Source: an uncultured Clostridium sp.
Lineage (GTDB): Bacteria; Bacillota; Clostridia; TANB77; CAG-508
Assembly: GCA_900556345.1 (NCBI GenBank)
Contig: USOM01000081.1
Coordinates: forward strand, 1 to 5,165
DNA length: 5,165 bases
Direction of reading: 5' to 3'
Shown here: piece by piece, positions 3,883 to 5,165 of the stretch
Layout of the letters: the number at the start of each line of letters is the position of its first letter
Numbering within the stretch: the stretch's first letter is position 1
The notes under the pieces: generated by a model
What the model saw: only the letters and a program-made list of their open reading frames with translations
Databases searched by the model: none
Told to the model about the DNA's origin: nothing
Program-made: the position numbers and the translations under genes

Positions 3883-5112
3883 TTAGCTATAAAAAAATTC
3901 TTTGATTCTTGAAATTATTGTTTTCCAAAAACTCTCTTTCGAATTTGTATCAATTTTACTTGATACTGATTTTGCAAAAGGTCTTGATGCTATATATCGT
4001 ATTAGAGCGTAACTTGTTCTAAATTCTGGCTTTACTGTACTTACTGCTCTTCCTGTTGATATTTTTACGGGAATATTTAGTGCTATTTTTCCTGCCACAT
4101 CACTTTTGTTTATGTTTGTTATGCCTTGCCCTGTAAGTATTACATTGTTTATTCTTGATTTTACTCCTTGGTTTGTTATGTCTTTATTTATAATTGAAAA
4201 TATTTCTTCTATTCTAGCTTCCATAATTTCAATTAATTCTGAACTTTTTATGACTTTGCTTCTTGATTCGTCTGTACATGTATTTAGCATTATTTCATTA
4301 TCATTATCTATAAATGATTTTAAAGCTAGTCCATATTGTCTTTTTAATTTTTCTGCTTCTTGTTCTGATATACTTAATACTAATGCTATATCGTGTGTTA
4401 TGTTATTTCCACCTAATGGAATTGTGTTGGTGTATTTGAATTCTTCTCCCTCAAATACTCCTATGTCTGTGTTTTCTGCTCCTACATCTAGTAACATTAC
4501 ATTGTCATATAATTCGTTTTTATCTAATACCAAGTTTCTTTCTGCAAGTGCTACTGGTATAATTCCATCTATTTCTACACCTGCTTTTTTAAATATACCT
4601 GTTAATTTTCTTATATAATCTTTATCTGCAAGTATTACTTGTGCATTTACTGTAAATGATGATGCAAAACTTCCAACCGGGTCTCTTACTATTCTGCCAT
4701 TGTCTAATACTACTTGGTTTATTGCTACATCTATTAATACTTTATTATCTGGTATTTCTATGTCTTTTACTTGCATTACAGCATTTTGTAAATCCTTTTG
4801 GGAAATTCCTGCAAATTTGTCCTTTACTTCTTTTAGTACACTGTTTTGGACTATTGTTACATATTTTCCTGGAATAGTTACATAAGCTGAGTTTATTTTT
4901 AATTCTGTTTCTTCTTCTGCTTGTTCGATAGTTTTGGCAATACTTAAACTTATATCGTCTTCATCAACTATCTTGCCTTTTTTTAATCCATTACATTTAT
5001 GTGAGGTGCAACATATTATTTCTATTTGTCCAAAGTTGTTTACTTCACCAGTTGATAAGCAAACTCTGGTTGTTCCAATGTCTATGCCCACTATGATATC
5101 TCCTATTGCCAA
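3883..5112 (-). CDS. ftsA: Cell division protein FtsA (TTG start)
   Basis: A 409-residue actin-like ATPase that tethers FtsZ filaments to the membrane and recruits later division proteins. Visible parts are phosphate-1 loop GIDIGTTRV (9-17), the 1C-type inserted region (about 82-160, including PGKYVTIVQN), phosphate-2 loop LLDVGAENTDIGVF (207-220), IPLGGNNITHDIA (231-243), and adenosine loop VILTGQGITNI (324-334). The C-terminus SFWKTIISRIKEFFYS (394-409) is an amphipathic helix with tryptophan and phenylalanines, the membrane-targeting sequence of FtsA. The start codon is TTG at 5112-5110, supported by GGAGG 7 bases upstream and by the normal distance to the first loop. Two deviations from the usual family pattern are R16 where many actin-fold relatives have lysine, and G-Q-G in the adenosine loop where G-G is common. 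The gene is ordinary in length and is followed by ftsZ. Confidence 0.96.
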   Translation of the reverse strand: MAIGDIIVGIDIGTTRVCLSTGEVNNFGQIEIICCTSHKCNGLKKGKIVDEDDISLSIAKTIEQAEEETELKINSAYVTIPGKYVTIVQNSVLKEVKDKFAGISQKDLQNAVMQVKDIEIPDNKVLIDVAINQVVLDNGRIVRDPVGSFASSFTVNAQVILADKDYIRKLTGIFKKAGVEIDGIIPVALAERNLVLDKNELYDNVMLLDVGAENTDIGVFEGEEFKYTNTIPLGGNNITHDIALVLSISEQEAEKLKRQYGLALKSFIDNDNEIMLNTCTDESRSKVIKSSELIEIMEARIEEIFSIINKDITNQGVKSRINNVILTGQGITNINKSDVAGKIALNIPVKISTGRAVSTVKPEFRTSYALIRYIASRPFAKSVSSKIDTNSKESFWKTIISRIKEFFYS

Positions 5113-5119
5113 GATAATT

Positions 5120-5124
5120 CCTCC
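5120..5124 (-). promoter_or_regulatory. ftsA ribosome binding site deciding a TTG start
   Basis: GGAGG on the minus strand lies 7 bases before TTG at 5112-5110. No in-frame ATG sits closer to the first conserved loop, so this site is what decides the start. A weak start codon here and an ATG with a full AAGGAGG on ftsZ would favour more FtsZ than FtsA, as is known in other bacteria. Confidence 0.75.
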
Positions 5125-5130
5125 ATATTT

Positions 5131-5165
5131 TCAATTTAATTTTTCTAAGGTTATATATATTACAT
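5131..5165 (-). CDS. Possible 3' end of the gene upstream of ftsA
   Basis: On the minus strand one frame entering from the right edge (first full codon at 5163) reads VIYITLEKLN and stops with TGA at 5133-5131, 18 bases before the ftsA start. In many Gram-positives a division gene such as ftsQ/divIB precedes ftsA, and a short beta-strand-like ending would fit. Ten codons prove nothing, and another frame is also open here, so the identity is left blank. Confidence 0.25.
   Translation of the reverse strand, partial: VIYITLEKLN

Overview
The window comes from a very AT-rich, endospore-forming low-GC Gram-positive, most likely a gut-type Clostridia member. The evidence is a three-gene spoVA spore operon, an ftsA-ftsZ pair with strong AAGGAGG-type ribosome binding sites, and A/T-rich codon use throughout. 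No species is claimed.

Layout from left to right. (1) 1-200, minus strand: the first 66 codons of an actin-fold protein resembling type IV pilus PilM, with a ribosome binding site and a sigma-A-like promoter, reading out of the window. (2) 201-549: a divergent intergenic region holding tandem TGTAATAT elements and repeat block A. (3) 550-2568, plus strand: spoVAC, spoVAD and spoVAE, the short clostridial form of the spoVA operon, whose products move Ca-dipicolinic acid across the inner membrane of the forespore and spore. (4) 2569-2692: repeat block C and a bidirectional terminator between convergent genes. (5) 2693-5112, minus strand: ftsA followed by ftsZ, the membrane anchor and the tubulin-like polymer of the division ring. 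About ten codons of what may be the end of an upstream gene sit at the right edge.

The most unusual content is a repeat family that breaks up the spoVA locus. It is built from modules centred on GAAACGGTCCC or GAAACGATCTT, and the GAAAC cores recur every 21 bp almost without exception. Block A (361-487) lies before spoVAC, block B (1023-1127) lies between spoVAC and spoVAD, and block C (2578-2677) follows spoVAE. Blocks A and B are inverted copies with the same module order, so spoVAC is bracketed by an inverted repeat of roughly 104 bp that is about 88% identical by hand alignment. Block C contains a perfect 16-bp hairpin, and another repeat module forms the loop of the terminator. None of the blocks lies in ftsA, in ftsZ, or between those two genes. 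Because 21 is divisible by three, the repeats stay open in several frames and give false heptapeptide-repeat ORFs.
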